Positions 25,769 through 35,365 are shown, counted from the stretch's first letter. The stretch is DNA of 64,000 nt from CAVOJV01 sp963696325 (GCA_963696325.1 CAVOJV010000041.1:18232-82231), one strand, 5' to 3'. Numbers and translations: made by a program. Notes: a model not told the origin generated them from the letters alone.

Positions 25769-26287
25769 ATGGTTCGACTCGGTCCACAGGAGATGCGCGT
25801 GGTCAAACCCCCCTCACGTCGACCCACACAGCGCCAGCAGGCATTGAGCGCACAGGGCGCCGCCCACCACAATCCCCAGGCGGTGATCGATCCGTTGTTC
25901 CGCGACAGCGCCTTCTTCGATCCCAACGATCTGGTTCAGGTGAAGTACGAGATGCTGCGTAGCGTGCAGTTGGGCACGCACCGGGTCGTGCAGGCCGCCG
26001 AGGCCTTCGGCCTGTCACGACCGGTATTCTACGTGACACGGGATCTGTTCAACCGCGAGGGGTTGCCGGGCCTGCTACCGCGTAAGCGCGGACCCAAGCA
26101 GCCGCACAAGCTCAACGATGAGGCGCTGGCAGTGCTGGTCAAGGCTGTGCAGGAGGCCCAACGGATGCTGAGCGGGGAGGAGTTAGCGTTAGTTCTGGCG
26201 CAGCGCTGTGCAATTCAGGCCCATCCGCGCAGCATCCTTCGGCGGCTGGTTCCCTATCTCAAGCGGCAGGAAAAAAAACGCCCATGA
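25769..26287 (+). CDS. Helix-turn-helix protein of the serine-recombinase element
   Basis: About 172 residues from ATG 25769 (MVRLGPQE); an earlier ATG at 25727 is possible. The middle part (VQAAEAFGLSRPVFYVTRDLFNREGLPGLLPRKRGPKQPHKLN) is a transposase-like helix-turn-helix as in IS630-type N-termini, but there is no catalytic domain. Its stop overlaps the next start by 4 bp (ATGA). It may help target choice or regulate the recombinase; this is inferred from context only. Confidence 0.75.
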   Translation: MVRLGPQEMRVVKPPSRRPTQRQQALSAQGAAHHNPQAVIDPLFRDSAFFDPNDLVQVKYEMLRSVQLGTHRVVQAAEAFGLSRPVFYVTRDLFNREGLPGLLPRKRGPKQPHKLNDEALAVLVKAVQEAQRMLSGEELALVLAQRCAIQAHPRSILRRLVPYLKRQEKKRP

Positions 26288-26655
26288 ATCGGAAGACCCG
26301 TGTGCTCGATGTCAGGCAATACGCGGCGCAGTACGAGTTGCTGCGTGCGCAGGTCACCGGAACACCTCGGGATGGGGCGTTGGGGCGCGAGGCGTGCCAA
26401 CAGCGCGGTGTGGGCCTTGCTCTGCTGCTGCGCGAGGGCCTGCCGGGGTGGCTGACGGCGGTGGAAGTGCTGCTGTGCGGATCGCTTGCAGCGCCGGCGC
26501 CTGAAGCCGGCGCTGGCGGGGTACGGCCGGCATTGGAGGGGGGTGCGGCGTCTCTCCCCCCCGTGCACTCCCACGACCTCACGATACTGCTGGCGAGCCT
26601 GGTGCTCTCGACTCGTCATCTGCCAGGCTTATCACCACGCGAAGGAGGGTACTGA
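26284..26655 (+). CDS. Unknown small protein of the serine-recombinase element
   Basis: A 123-residue protein starting in an ATGA overlap with the previous gene and ending 2 bases before the recombinase. It has no recognised domain. The sequence is Ala/Leu/Gly-rich with a helical N-terminal half (YAAQYELLRAQVTG). Tight coupling on both sides supports a real gene in the operon. Confidence 0.65.
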   Translation: MNRKTRVLDVRQYAAQYELLRAQVTGTPRDGALGREACQQRGVGLALLLREGLPGWLTAVEVLLCGSLAAPAPEAGAGGVRPALEGGAASLPPVHSHDLTILLASLVLSTRHLPGLSPREGGY

Positions 26656-26657
26656 CC

Positions 26658-28745
26658 ATGTCAATGAACGGGGAGTCCCATCAGAAGATCACAACCGAGC
26701 ATCTGTCACGCGTGGCCTATCTGTATGTGCGGCAGTCGACGCTGCGGCAGGTCGTGGAAAACACCGAGAGTACTCAACGCCAGTATGCGCTGCGCGAGCG
26801 CGCGGTCCAATTGGGGTGGCCACTCGATCGCATCGTGGTCATCGACCGCGATCTGGGGCAGTCGGGGGCGAGCGCCGCCGATCGCGAGGGCTTCCAGCAA
26901 CTGGTGACCGAAGTAAGTCTGGGTCGCGTCGGGATCGTGCTCGGCCTTGAGGTCTCGCGCCTGGCGCGAAACTCCGCCGACTGGCATCGGCTGCTCGAGC
27001 TGTGCGCGCTCGCCGATACCCTCATCCTCGATGAGGACGGGCTCTACAACCCGGCGCACTTCAACGATCGCCTGCTGCTGGGACTCAAGGGCACGATGAG
27101 CGAAGCGGAGCTGCACGTGCTCAAGGCGCGTCTGCGCGGGGGCATCTTGAGCCGTGCGCGGCGCGGCGAGCTCAAGCAGATGGTGCCGGTCGGTTTCCTG
27201 CACGATGCGCAGGATCGCGTTATTCTCGATCCGGATGCCCAGGTGCAAGCCGTGGTGCGTCTGTTCTTCGAGACCTTCAAACGGACCGGTTCGTGCCTGG
27301 CCGTGGTCAAGGATTTCCATGCCCGGCAGTTGCTCTTCCCGCGGCGGCTACGCAGCGGTGCGCATAAAGGCGAACTGGTCTGGGCGGAGCTGCTGCACTG
27401 TCGCGCGCGACAGATCATCCACAGTCCCCGGTATGCGGGCGCCTTTGTCTTCGGTCGCACCCAACAGCGGCGTCTGCCCACCGGCAAAGTACGCTCGCGG
27501 CTCGTGCCGAGCGAGGAGTGGATCTTGCTGCGCGACGCACACCCTGGCTACATCAGCTGGGAGGACTACCAATCCAATCTACAGCGCGTCAAAGGCAATG
27601 CCCTGGCCTGGAGCGACGATCGGCGCCGGGGCCCTGCGCGCGAGGGTACGGCGCTCCTGCAGGGGCTGGTGATCTGCGGGGCCTGCGGCGAGCGCATGAC
27701 GGTGCGCTATCACTCTCATCGCGGCCAATCCGTGCCGACCTACTGGTGCGGGCGGCGCCCGATGCAGCGCGGTGAGAACGGCCTGTGTCAGACGGTGCAC
27801 GGCGCCACGCTCGATGCGGCGATCGGCGATGTGATCATCGAGGCGATGACGCCGCTTGCCATCGAGGTGGCGCTCACGGTTCAGCAGGAACTCATGAGCC
27901 GGCACGAGGAAGCCGATCGACTGCGGCGCCAGCATGTCGAGCGGGCGCGCTACGAAGCGGATCTTGCGCAGCGTCGCTTCCTCAAAGTCGATCCCGACAA
28001 CCGCCTGGTCGCCGATGTGCTGGAGGCCGACTGGAACGAGAAGCTGCGCGCCCTCGCCGGTGCGCAGGAGACTTACGAGAAGGCGAGCGTGACCGACAGC
28101 AGCGTGGTCAGCGAGGCCGAGCGTGCTGAGCTGTTAGCGCTGGCCATCGACTTTTCGCGCCTGTGGCGCAATCCGCGCACGCAGATGAAGGAGAAGAAGC
28201 GCATGCTGCGGCTGTTGATCGAGGATGTCACGCTGACTAAAGGCGATGCGTTGCACGTCGACATCCGCTTCGCCGGCGGCGCCACCCGCTCGCTCGACCT
28301 GGCACTGCCCAAGTCGTGCGTCGAGCTGCGCACGACCGATGCCGAGGTCATTAAAGAAATCGACCGTCTCATCGACACCTATACGGACGGCGAGATCGCC
28401 GATGTCCTCAATGAACGCGGCGTGCGCACCGTGGTTACAACGCCGTGGACCGCAGCGCGCATAGGGCGCCTGCGCAACACCTATCATCTCACCGATCGGC
28501 GTACGCGCCTGCTTGCTCAGGGCCTGCTCGCCCCTGAGGACGTCGCCGCCCGATACGGCGTCGTGCTCTCCACGGTGCATCTGTGGCGTCGACGCGGCCT
28601 TCTTCGAGCACACCCCGTCAACGACCGGGGCGATTACCTCTATGAAATCCCGCCGGAAGATCTCCCGGGAAAATACGCGCACAAGCGCGAATATCAAGTC
28701 GCGCCCGCGACTTCAGCGTCACGCACTGCAGGAGGTGCAGTATGA
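26658..28745 (+). CDS. Large serine recombinase (integrase)
   Basis: A 695-residue recombinase. Resolvase domain at the N-terminus with AYLYVRQST (catalytic Ser), VIDRDLGQSGAS and LGLEVSRLARN. The recombinase domain follows (residues about 190-300), then a zinc ribbon (ICGACGERMTV ... YWCGRR ... GLCQT) and a coiled coil rich in Arg/Glu. The C-terminus adds a helix-turn-helix-like segment (LAPEDVAARYGVVLSTVHLWRRRGLL). All key elements are present, so it should integrate and excise the 3.5-kb element. Confidence 0.93.
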   Translation: MSMNGESHQKITTEHLSRVAYLYVRQSTLRQVVENTESTQRQYALRERAVQLGWPLDRIVVIDRDLGQSGASAADREGFQQLVTEVSLGRVGIVLGLEVSRLARNSADWHRLLELCALADTLILDEDGLYNPAHFNDRLLLGLKGTMSEAELHVLKARLRGGILSRARRGELKQMVPVGFLHDAQDRVILDPDAQVQAVVRLFFETFKRTGSCLAVVKDFHARQLLFPRRLRSGAHKGELVWAELLHCRARQIIHSPRYAGAFVFGRTQQRRLPTGKVRSRLVPSEEWILLRDAHPGYISWEDYQSNLQRVKGNALAWSDDRRRGPAREGTALLQGLVICGACGERMTVRYHSHRGQSVPTYWCGRRPMQRGENGLCQTVHGATLDAAIGDVIIEAMTPLAIEVALTVQQELMSRHEEADRLRRQHVERARYEADLAQRRFLKVDPDNRLVADVLEADWNEKLRALAGAQETYEKASVTDSSVVSEAERAELLALAIDFSRLWRNPRTQMKEKKRMLRLLIEDVTLTKGDALHVDIRFAGGATRSLDLALPKSCVELRTTDAEVIKEIDRLIDTYTDGEIADVLNERGVRTVVTTPWTAARIGRLRNTYHLTDRRTRLLAQGLLAPEDVAARYGVVLSTVHLWRRRGLLRAHPVNDRGDYLYEIPPEDLPGKYAHKREYQVAPATSASRTAGGAV

Positions 28746-29519
28746 GTTCAAGCCCTTGTCCCTCGGACGACGGACGCGGGCGGGCAGCACCGCGACACGA
28801 TAGTGTTCCGCGAAGGCGTGATAGGTCGGGTTGAGATCGGGATCGTAGCGATGTGCCGTGGTCACCGCGCTGCGCAGATTATCGGGCACCACGAGTTCCG
28901 TGACACCGCCAAAATAACGGAAAGCGCGTTCGTGGGAGGCTATCCAGTCCGGCAGCGTCTGGGTCCAAGTCGCTTCGGCATAGGTATAATTGGAGGCACC
29001 CAAGACGGCCACGAAAATCTGGGCTGGACGGTATTCCCCGGTCGCGCTGTCGACGATGGGCACGCTCTGCCCGGCATAGTCAACAAAGAGCTTCTCCCCA
29101 GCGGGGTGGGTCTGGCGCATGCTGAGGTTGAGCTGCGCCCGCCAGGCGCGGTACTTCAGACAGAAATTGCCATACTGGTAACCGTTGGGATGCTGCGCCT
29201 TGTATTCCTCCCACAGGAGAAATAACGTTACCCCTTTCCGCTTGAGTTCCTGATGGATCCCCGTCCACTCGGGTAACGCTCGGCTTCGCCTGTCAGCGGC
29301 TATGCTCGGCGGAAACAACAGCCGATCGAGGGCGGCATCATCGATACCTTCCGGTAACGGCCAGCCTAACCCGGCACCTACCGCACGTTTGATGTAGTCT
29401 GCCACCGTCGGCCGAGACAGCTTACAGCTGCGGGCGATCTTACGCTCGCTCAGAGCGCACTCCCACTTCAACCTCAAGACTTCTTTGACCTTACGCATAC
29501 TCACTCTCACTGCCGGCAT

Positions 29520-29698
29520 TTGAATCCCCTTCCGTCAAGAAAAAGGACAGAATACCGACAAGGGTTATGCGTCGCCGATCGCTCCGATACCCGTTCTAGC
29601 AGGGTGGCAACTTTCCCTTACAGTGGGTGGCAGCTTTGAATTAAAGCAGGCGGCAGGTTTGCCTTACATTGGGTGGCAGGAATCACCTAAAATACGCA
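29520..29698. repeat. Right end of the IS21 element
   Basis: Repeated GGTGGCAACTTTCCCTTACA, GGTGGCAGCTTTGAATTAAA, GGCGGCAGGTTTGCCTTACA and GGTGGCAGGAATCA motifs, probable IstA-binding sites, ending in AAAATACGCA. The left end has the inverted set. Confidence 0.8.
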
Positions 29699-29699
29699 A

Positions 29700-29787
29700 T
29701 TATGGAAAGTATCCTGGCTCGGGGCGGTGGCGAGGGCCTGATTTTCAGGCCCGCTTGGTCAAGAATGCCCTAATCGAGTTTCCATAA
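29700..29787. repeat. RIT2 left terminal module
   Basis: TTATGGAAAG and GTTTCCATAA form inverted arms 88 bp apart around a GGGCCTGATTTTCAGGCCC hairpin. The same plan is seen at the ends of RIT1 and RIT3. Confidence 0.65.
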
Positions 29788-29826
29788 TGCTGCCGTCCTT
29801 CAGGGCGCTACTTGAAGGAGAGCAGC

Positions 29827-31068
29827 ATGCTAGCCACTTATTTCAAAGATCCACGTACGCTGGCGACATACCGTTCCGGACTCGCCGGTCCTTACCTAGA
29901 CGATTTCATCGCTTGGCTAGAAAGCCGTGGTTATCGTCGATGTACCATTCGCCGCCACATTCGTGAAGTTGTTCACTTTGCGGCCTGGGCCAAGTGGGAG
30001 GGGCTCACAGGCCGCGAGTTAGATCGAGTGGCGCTCATCAGACTTCACCGCCACCTCGCGGAACGCACTGCGCTGCGCTACCCGAGCGGCCAACACCAGC
30101 ATGTCTATCAGAGCGCTCGCGTCTTCGTGGACTTCCTGGAAACGATCGGCGTGGTGGACCGTTGTGCTCCACACGTATCAACTCAGCCGCCGGCCCTTTT
30201 GCTGGAGTTCGCGGAATGGATGCGGGCGCAGCGCGGCACACTCGATAGCACGCTCAACAACTACCGCCTGCCCATTATCGACTTGTTGCAGAGCCTAGGG
30301 ACCGAACCGAACGCCTTCGACGCCAAAGGTTTGCGGGAATTCCTGCTTCGGCGTGTTGGCTCTTCCAGCCACGAGAAATCGAAGAACTTCGCTACGGCGG
30401 TGCGGATGTTCCTGCGCTTCTTGATCTCTCGGGGTTGCTGTGCGCCGGGCTTGGAACATGCCATCCCCACTGTTGCAAGGTGGAAGCTATCCTCGCTGCC
30501 CAGGTACCTCGCCGCCGAAGACGTCGAACGATTAATCAACTCCTGCGATCATGCCTTGCCGCTCGGAGCGAGAGATCGGGCCATTCTGTTACTCATCGCG
30601 CGCCTCGGTCTTCGCGCGGGCGACGTCAGTGCGTTGACCTTTGACGATCTCGTCTGGTCAGAAGGCACTGTGATCGTGTCGGGCAAGAACCGACGCGGAA
30701 CACGACTGCCGCTTCCACAGGAGGTTGGAGAGGCCATCTTGCATTATTTGAAGCACGCCCGAACCCACGTAGCCAGTGACCATGTGTTTATTACCACCAC
30801 GGCGCCTCACGTCCCGATTACTCGTCAGGTGGTTGGCCGGGCTGTAGTTCGCGCGATACGCCGGACCGGGATCAGCGCACCCAAGCAAGGCGCTCATCTC
30901 CTCCGCCATTCGGCGGCGACTCGCATGCTCCATGAGGGAGTATCACTGCCCGCCATTAGTGCACTCCTACGCCATGCATCGATCGAGACAACCACCGTTT
31001 ACGCAAAAGTGGACGTCGACCTACTCCACGAGGTTGCCATGCCTTGGCCGGAGGTGCAGCCATGTTGA
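29827..31068 (+). CDS. RIT2 tyrosine recombinase A
   Basis: A 413-residue recombinase started at ATG 29827 (GGAGAG ribosome site); ATG 29812 is less likely. Catalytic set: LGLRAGDVSAL (Arg), HLLRHSAATRML (His/Arg), then LRHASIETTTVYAKVD. The usual Gly-His of the last box is Arg-His here; His is kept and Tyr is present. Its end overlaps the next gene by 7 bp (ATGTTGA). It is the first RIT gene by length and position. Confidence 0.9.
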   Translation: MLATYFKDPRTLATYRSGLAGPYLDDFIAWLESRGYRRCTIRRHIREVVHFAAWAKWEGLTGRELDRVALIRLHRHLAERTALRYPSGQHQHVYQSARVFVDFLETIGVVDRCAPHVSTQPPALLLEFAEWMRAQRGTLDSTLNNYRLPIIDLLQSLGTEPNAFDAKGLREFLLRRVGSSSHEKSKNFATAVRMFLRFLISRGCCAPGLEHAIPTVARWKLSSLPRYLAAEDVERLINSCDHALPLGARDRAILLLIARLGLRAGDVSALTFDDLVWSEGTVIVSGKNRRGTRLPLPQEVGEAILHYLKHARTHVASDHVFITTTAPHVPITRQVVGRAVVRAIRRTGISAPKQGAHLLRHSAATRMLHEGVSLPAISALLRHASIETTTVYAKVDVDLLHEVAMPWPEVQPC

Positions 31069-31973
31069 CGGAGACCGTGAACACCTACCTGTCTGTGCGC
31101 CGGGCACTGGGGTTTAAGCTCAAGACCGCCGAGAAGTACTTGTGGAGCTATGCGAACTTCGCAACCACCCGAGGCGACACCCATATTGTCAATAAGACGG
31201 CGATTGATTGGGCTGCGCTGGGCGCCTCTGAACACCAGCGCGCTAATCGGCTTAAGGTTCTGATTCGGTTCGCGCGCTTTGCGCGAGCGGAAGACGGCGG
31301 CCATGAAATTCCGCCTAATCATATCTTCTGCAGCCGGCGACATCGCCGAACACCGTACATTTTTACCGACGAGGAGGTCGCGCAACTGATCCAGCACGCG
31401 GGTCGCCTCGGCCCTCCAGGCGCATTGCGGCCGCATACCTACAGCACGCTCTTCGGGTTGCTCGCGTCTACGGGGCTACGGATTTCCGAAGCGCTATCGC
31501 TGCGCTTCGAAGACATTACTCCAGAGGGATTGATCATTCGTGAGACCAAATTTCGGAAGAACCGCCTCGTCTGCCTCCACGAGACCGTTGTCGCGGCCCT
31601 CAATGAGTACCTTCTTCGACGCCGCAAGTTGACCGGCGGCGACGATCATGTCTTTGTCTCGCGCCGAGGGGGCAAGCTGGGTTACGCCATCGTGGCCGAA
31701 ACCTTCCAAGCGGTCTTCAAAGCGGCAGGCATCCAACGCCAACCCGGCGGCTCCAAGCCTCGGTTACATGATTTCCGCCATCGCTTCGCTGTCAAGGCAT
31801 TGGCGTCCTGTCCCAATGCGAGGGACCGGGTAGCTCGCCATATGCTCGCACTCAGCACGTACATGGGGCACGCTCATATCGGGAGCACCTACTGGTACCT
31901 GGAGAGCACGCCGCAACTGATGACTGATATCGCCGGAGTCTGCGAGTCTTTCTTGCCAGGAGATAGACCATGA
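31062..31973 (+). CDS. RIT2 tyrosine recombinase B
   Basis: A 303-residue recombinase from ATG 31062 (MLTETVNTYLSVRRALGF). Catalytic residues: STGLRISEALSL, HDFRHRFAVKAL, MGHAHIGSTYWYLE. It is complete and overlaps the third gene by ATGA. A trio partner missing most of gene C may leave the element immobile. Confidence 0.9.
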   Translation: MLTETVNTYLSVRRALGFKLKTAEKYLWSYANFATTRGDTHIVNKTAIDWAALGASEHQRANRLKVLIRFARFARAEDGGHEIPPNHIFCSRRHRRTPYIFTDEEVAQLIQHAGRLGPPGALRPHTYSTLFGLLASTGLRISEALSLRFEDITPEGLIIRETKFRKNRLVCLHETVVAALNEYLLRRRKLTGGDDHVFVSRRGGKLGYAIVAETFQAVFKAAGIQRQPGGSKPRLHDFRHRFAVKALASCPNARDRVARHMLALSTYMGHAHIGSTYWYLESTPQLMTDIAGVCESFLPGDRP

Positions 31974-32173
31974 CCCCGATCGCGCCTCATATCACGGCAT
32001 TCTTGCGGGAACGCCTTCCCTTGCAGCGGGGTGCGAGCCCCCATACCTGCGAGAGTTACGCCTACACGTTCCAGCTGCTCTTCGAGTTTGCAAGCGACCG
32101 CCTTAAGGTAACACCTTCCCAACTTCACTTGGAGCAGATCGATGCAGCACTGGTGATGGATTTCCTCTTTCCG
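31970..32173 (+). pseudogene. RIT2 tyrosine recombinase C, N-terminal fragment
   Basis: The first ~66 residues (LRERLPLQRGASPHTCESYAYTFQLLFEFA ...) correspond to the SAM-like N-terminal domain. The sequence then changes abruptly into an ISAzo13-like transposase on the opposite strand around 32165-32175. The catalytic domain and the RIT2 right end are lost. Confidence 0.85.
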
Positions 32174-33055
32174 GGCCATTGTCCACTTTGAGTTGGAGGT
32201 GCGTCATCTTGGCCTGCTTCTCCACAGGGGTGTCCTTCCACCAGCTCTTTAGGCTATCCACAATGAAATCACTGGTCTTGAAGGAACTTCCAAACGTCAG
32301 ATGCAACTGCCCGCTATCCTCCTCCACAATCCCAAACGCAACGTGTTTTTCCTCACAGCCCATATCGTGGTCGGCCGCTTGGTTATCGCCGCGGGTTTTT
32401 CCACCCCGTGAGTAGTCCCCGATATTCACGGTGGCTTTGCAGTCAATGCGGAGGCGCATGACCTGCCCATCCTTTACGGAATTCACCGCCGCTACGGGGT
32501 TCCCATCCTTTTCCGCAAGATTGGCAAAGATGGCGTCCGTTTCCGGGAGTTGTTTTGGGGTTTGGCCTTGACCACCTGGCGCAGACGGTAGCCGTTCCGG
32601 TTCAGAATCTCCGCCATCGTACTGGGCGACGGTAAGCAGGCCTCTTGGAAGCCTTGGGCACGTAACTGTTCCAAGGCTTCCGCCGCGGTCAGCCGGGTGT
32701 ACGATAGTGAAGTGCGGAAGGTCGGGTCCGGTTGGCTCTGGGAGTCCGCCAACGCCCACAGCGCTTGCGCGACCTCGGGGTGTTGCTCTTCCCAGAGCCG
32801 ATTCCCGCCGAAGGCCGCTTGCGCGCCTACACAGATGATCCCCGTGCGGTGCTCGTGTAAGCCCAGTTGCACCGTCTCGCGGCCCCACCCGAACACCCGC
32901 TCCGCTTGGCGGGCATTACCCTCGCAATATTTCAGCGCCATCGCCGCCTGGAACGAGCGACGTTCCGCCCCCGACAGCATTGAACTCGCCAATCTCAGGT
33001 CTTCGATTTGGGAGGCATGCAACGGCAGGGCGGTCGGTTCGATAGCGGATGGCAT
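32174..33055 (-). pseudogene. ISAzo13-family transposase, frameshifted and truncated
   Basis: From 33055 the protein reads ...ALKYCEGNARQAERVFGWGRETVQLGLHEHRTGIIC... and RLTAAEALEQLRAQGF. The frame changes near 32540-32570 and continues with LPETDAIFANL, RLRIDCKATVNIGDYSRGG (first Asp) and TFGSSFKTSDFIVDSLKSWW, up to LQLKVDNGPE (second Asp). It stops there at the RIT2 junction, lacking the last acidic residue. Frameshift and truncation make it inactive. Confidence 0.85.
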
Positions 33056-33239
33056 GGTTGTACTCGGTGATCAATCAGGTAGAGATATTCTACCTCAATG
33101 GGGAAACTGTTTCTCGGAAATGACCTAAGTTCTGCGACACCCGCGGCGAAGCCGAAGAAACGGGGCCTGGGCCGGTTGCACAAGTCTGTCGCGAAACTAA
33201 ACTGTTTTGCGATGATATTTGCAACACAATGGCTTGACC

Positions 33240-33794
33240 ATGCTCATCGGCTATGCCCGGGTTTCCACCGAGGACCAAGATCTCACCCTGCAACGGGCGG
33301 CCCTCAAAAGCACCGGTTGCCAGCGCATCTATGAAGAGAAGATTTCAGGCGCGAACCGGTCTCGTCCGGAACTCAACCGCCTGCTGGATCAGCTTCGTGC
33401 CGGCGATGTGGTCGTCGTTTCCAGGCTCGACCGACTGGCCCGCTCGACGCGCGATCTATTGGCGATTGCCGAGCAGTTGAAGGAAGTTGAAGCGGGCCTG
33501 CGATCGCTCCATGAACCTTGGGCGGATACGACCTCGCCGGCGGGACGCATGGTCCTCACCGTGTTCGCGGGTATCGCCGAGTTCGAGCGCGAACTGATCC
33601 AGGAACGCACGCGGTCCGGACAGGTTGCCGCACGAGCGCGCGGGGTTCGTTTCGGACGTCCCCCCAAATTAACCAGCGATCAAATCAAGCTGGCCCAACG
33701 GTTGATTGGCGAAGGACGCTCGGTCCCCGAGGTTGCAAAGATTCTCAAAGTCCACCGCGCCACCCTCTATCGGGCCTTGTTCATCACCCGTTGA
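33240..33794 (+). CDS. Tn3-type serine resolvase/invertase
   Basis: A 184-residue complete resolvase: MLIGYARVSTEDQDLTLQ (catalytic Ser), SRLDRLARSTRDL, VFAGIAEFERELIQERTRSG, GRPPKL and a C-terminal helix-turn-helix (VPEVAKILKVHRATLYRAL). ATG 33240 is preferred to 33219 because family members begin at MLIGYARVS. No matching transposase remains beside it; it borders the large unknown operon. Confidence 0.88.
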   Translation: MLIGYARVSTEDQDLTLQRAALKSTGCQRIYEEKISGANRSRPELNRLLDQLRAGDVVVVSRLDRLARSTRDLLAIAEQLKEVEAGLRSLHEPWADTTSPAGRMVLTVFAGIAEFERELIQERTRSGQVAARARGVRFGRPPKLTSDQIKLAQRLIGEGRSVPEVAKILKVHRATLYRALFITR

Positions 33795-33941
33795 AAGCCT
33801 TGGGGTGCGCTACCGATCCCAAATGGCCCCTGGTGACACGACTGTTGGGTCTACCCCAGGTTTGCCCGACGCCAAGCATCAGGTTGAACGGGCCGCGGCT
33901 ATCAAACGGCGGTACGTGAACGATGGGCCTCAGAAAAACAT

Positions 33942-35177
33942 CTAACGATCATAAATAATCACGGTTGCCGTTATGTGGTGGTGAGTCATGAACTGGACCC
34001 TATAACCTTCAAACGCCTTGGATCTCCGGCCGCCGCTGACGTTTTCATGCGAATAATTGAGGACCCAAATCCAATTCCATGGATGAGGAACGAGCTCGAC
34101 CTGAGCGGGCGTTTGTAATACAAATGTACTCTCCTCCCCCGCCCCTTGGCGTGTGAACCCGCTTAATCCGGCTGTCTTGTTGTTCGACTTGTCGGGCTGC
34201 TCGATGTAGATCTGTTCTGAAATTGTCCTCACTTCGTCGGTGAGGCTGTGTCGCAAAAAGAACTTCATCGTGCAACCATCTGCGTCGCCACAGAGGGCGC
34301 CAATGTCTTGCTCCACGTGATGCCAGTTCTGAGTGTCGCTTTTTTGTCCGACCTCAAAAACCAAGGGCGGTTTTTCTCCGTTGATAGCGCCAACTACATC
34401 GAGTTGGCCAGAGACCCGAGTAGTGTCTGCGAAGAGCGCAATCCTGCGCTTTCCTTGATCAGTAATGCCGCCGATATGCAGCCATTTGGTCTTCGCCGTA
34501 TCAATATCGCTTGTCATGCCTATCCAGTTGTGGAGATACGGCTTGCCACTCTTCTCATCTGTAAAAGACAGTGATTGAACAAGTGTCTTACCTCTTACGT
34601 CTAATTTGCTTTCTGGGTCTGGTTCCGTCGTCCCAATGCCAACCTTGCCGCCTGACTTAATGACCATCTGTACCGTTCCATCTTTGCCGCCGGCCTGCAT
34701 TTCACCTTCGTCATGGCTGCCGCGTTCAAACCAGGCAAAATTGCCAAATGTCCGAAAATATGTAGTGTTGCGCTGTACGCCAATCCCGTTATAGGTCTCA
34801 TATAAATTGAGCATTTGCCCGTGACGCGCTGGGGAAAAATTCATAACGTTCCCCACGGTAAGGTTCCCGTCCAGATGGGTGTTACCGCCTTGGACCTTGA
34901 GTTTGTTGGGGCCTGGGTCTGTCGTTCCGATACCGACGTTGCCGTCCTTGTTGATAAACAACGCTTCCATCGCCCCGTAGAGCACGCCTCCCGAGGCCAA
35001 CAGCGTGACGACAGGAAGCAAAATCATCATCATGCTCTTAGACAAGCGCCAGCGGGAAAACGAATCGGCGCCCACGTTCGCACCAGCCTGTTTGGTTTCC
35101 ACAGCGTGAAGCTCTTTCTGGAGCGCCGCCAGCTCCGCTCTGAGGTTCGCGCACTCCTGCTCCCATTGTTCTTTCAT
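33942..35177 (-). CDS. Membrane-anchored tail-fibre-like protein
   Basis: A 411-residue protein. Residues 1-30 form a coiled coil, residues about 47-70 a membrane segment (MMMILLPVVTLLASGGVLYG), then repeated phage-fibre signatures NVGIGTTDP and KVGIGTTEP, and a LHNWIGMTSDID...KTKWLHIGGITDQGKRRIALFADT module shared with the next protein upstream in the operon. No collar domain; the C-terminal 150 residues are unique. Topology suggests a cytoplasmic N-tip and extracytoplasmic fibre. Last gene of the operon, 188 bases after its paralogue. No phage genes surround it. Confidence 0.75.
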   Translation of the reverse strand: MKEQWEQECANLRAELAALQKELHAVETKQAGANVGADSFSRWRLSKSMMMILLPVVTLLASGGVLYGAMEALFINKDGNVGIGTTDPGPNKLKVQGGNTHLDGNLTVGNVMNFSPARHGQMLNLYETYNGIGVQRNTTYFRTFGNFAWFERGSHDEGEMQAGGKDGTVQMVIKSGGKVGIGTTEPDPESKLDVRGKTLVQSLSFTDEKSGKPYLHNWIGMTSDIDTAKTKWLHIGGITDQGKRRIALFADTTRVSGQLDVVGAINGEKPPLVFEVGQKSDTQNWHHVEQDIGALCGDADGCTMKFFLRHSLTDEVRTISEQIYIEQPDKSNNKTAGLSGFTRQGAGEESTFVLQTPAQVELVPHPWNWIWVLNYSHENVSGGRRSKAFEGYRVQFMTHHHITATVIIYDR

Positions 35178-35365
35178 TACTGTTCCTCCTTCGCCGTCTG
35201 CCTAACCGCTTTCCGCTGGCTGCTCCGCTGAGCTGTCGCGGCAAGGGAAGAAGCGGTCCTCACGCTTTTCGTCGGCGTGCTAAGACCTCATCCCTCCGCC
35301 CCGCTAACTCCATACAGTCAAAGGTCCACTCAGAATCCATCCGCGAGGTGGACTCCAAGTGCCCG

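Larger units (their letters stand above)
25288..28758 (+). mobile_element. Four-gene serine-recombinase element in istA
   Basis: CCTTG stands at both junctions (25283-25287 and 28754-28758) and once in the restored target, so a serine-integrase-type crossover within CCTTG is likely. The 3471-bp element carries, in one direction, a DUF5372-like gene, a helix-turn-helix gene, an unknown small gene and a large serine recombinase ending 13 bases before the right junction. Confidence 0.85.
23213..29519 (-). pseudogene. istA: IS21 transposase IstA in three pieces
   Basis: Segments 29519-28759, 25287-25049 and 23760-23213 join into one IstA. The N-terminal helix-turn-helix is LSERKIARSCKLSRPTVADYI. 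The integrase core includes KLFVDYAGQSVPI (first Asp) and ELVVPDNLRSAV (second Asp). Then come [19 protein letters not shown] across the first insertion and FAEWKK-IKVPLDYHIEVDQHYYSVPY across the second. Both joins keep the frame exactly, so the gene was functional before the insertions. It is now inactive. Confidence 0.9.
22319..29698 (-). mobile_element. IS21-family element carrying two nested insertions
   Basis: The ends are TGCGTATTTCAGCGATTTC and (complement) TGCGTATTTTAGGTGATTC, each followed by repeated GGTGGCAG-type motifs. A 6-bp ATTATG duplication flanks it (22313-22318 and 29699-29704). It contains istB and a three-piece istA. Without inserts the element is about 2.6 kb, normal for IS21. 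Confidence 0.88.
22272..32173 (+). mobile_element. RIT2: second RIT element, invaded and truncated
   Basis: Two complete tyrosine-recombinase genes and the start of a third (29827-32173). The left end is split by the IS21 element. Bringing 22318 to 29705 places two TTATGGAAAGT copies 17 bp apart, like the paired TTATGTG copies at the RIT3 end. An 18-bp near-palindrome (TATGGAACG/CGTTTCATA, 22272-22289) abuts the left side. The right end is lost at an ISAzo13-like relic. Confidence 0.7.
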
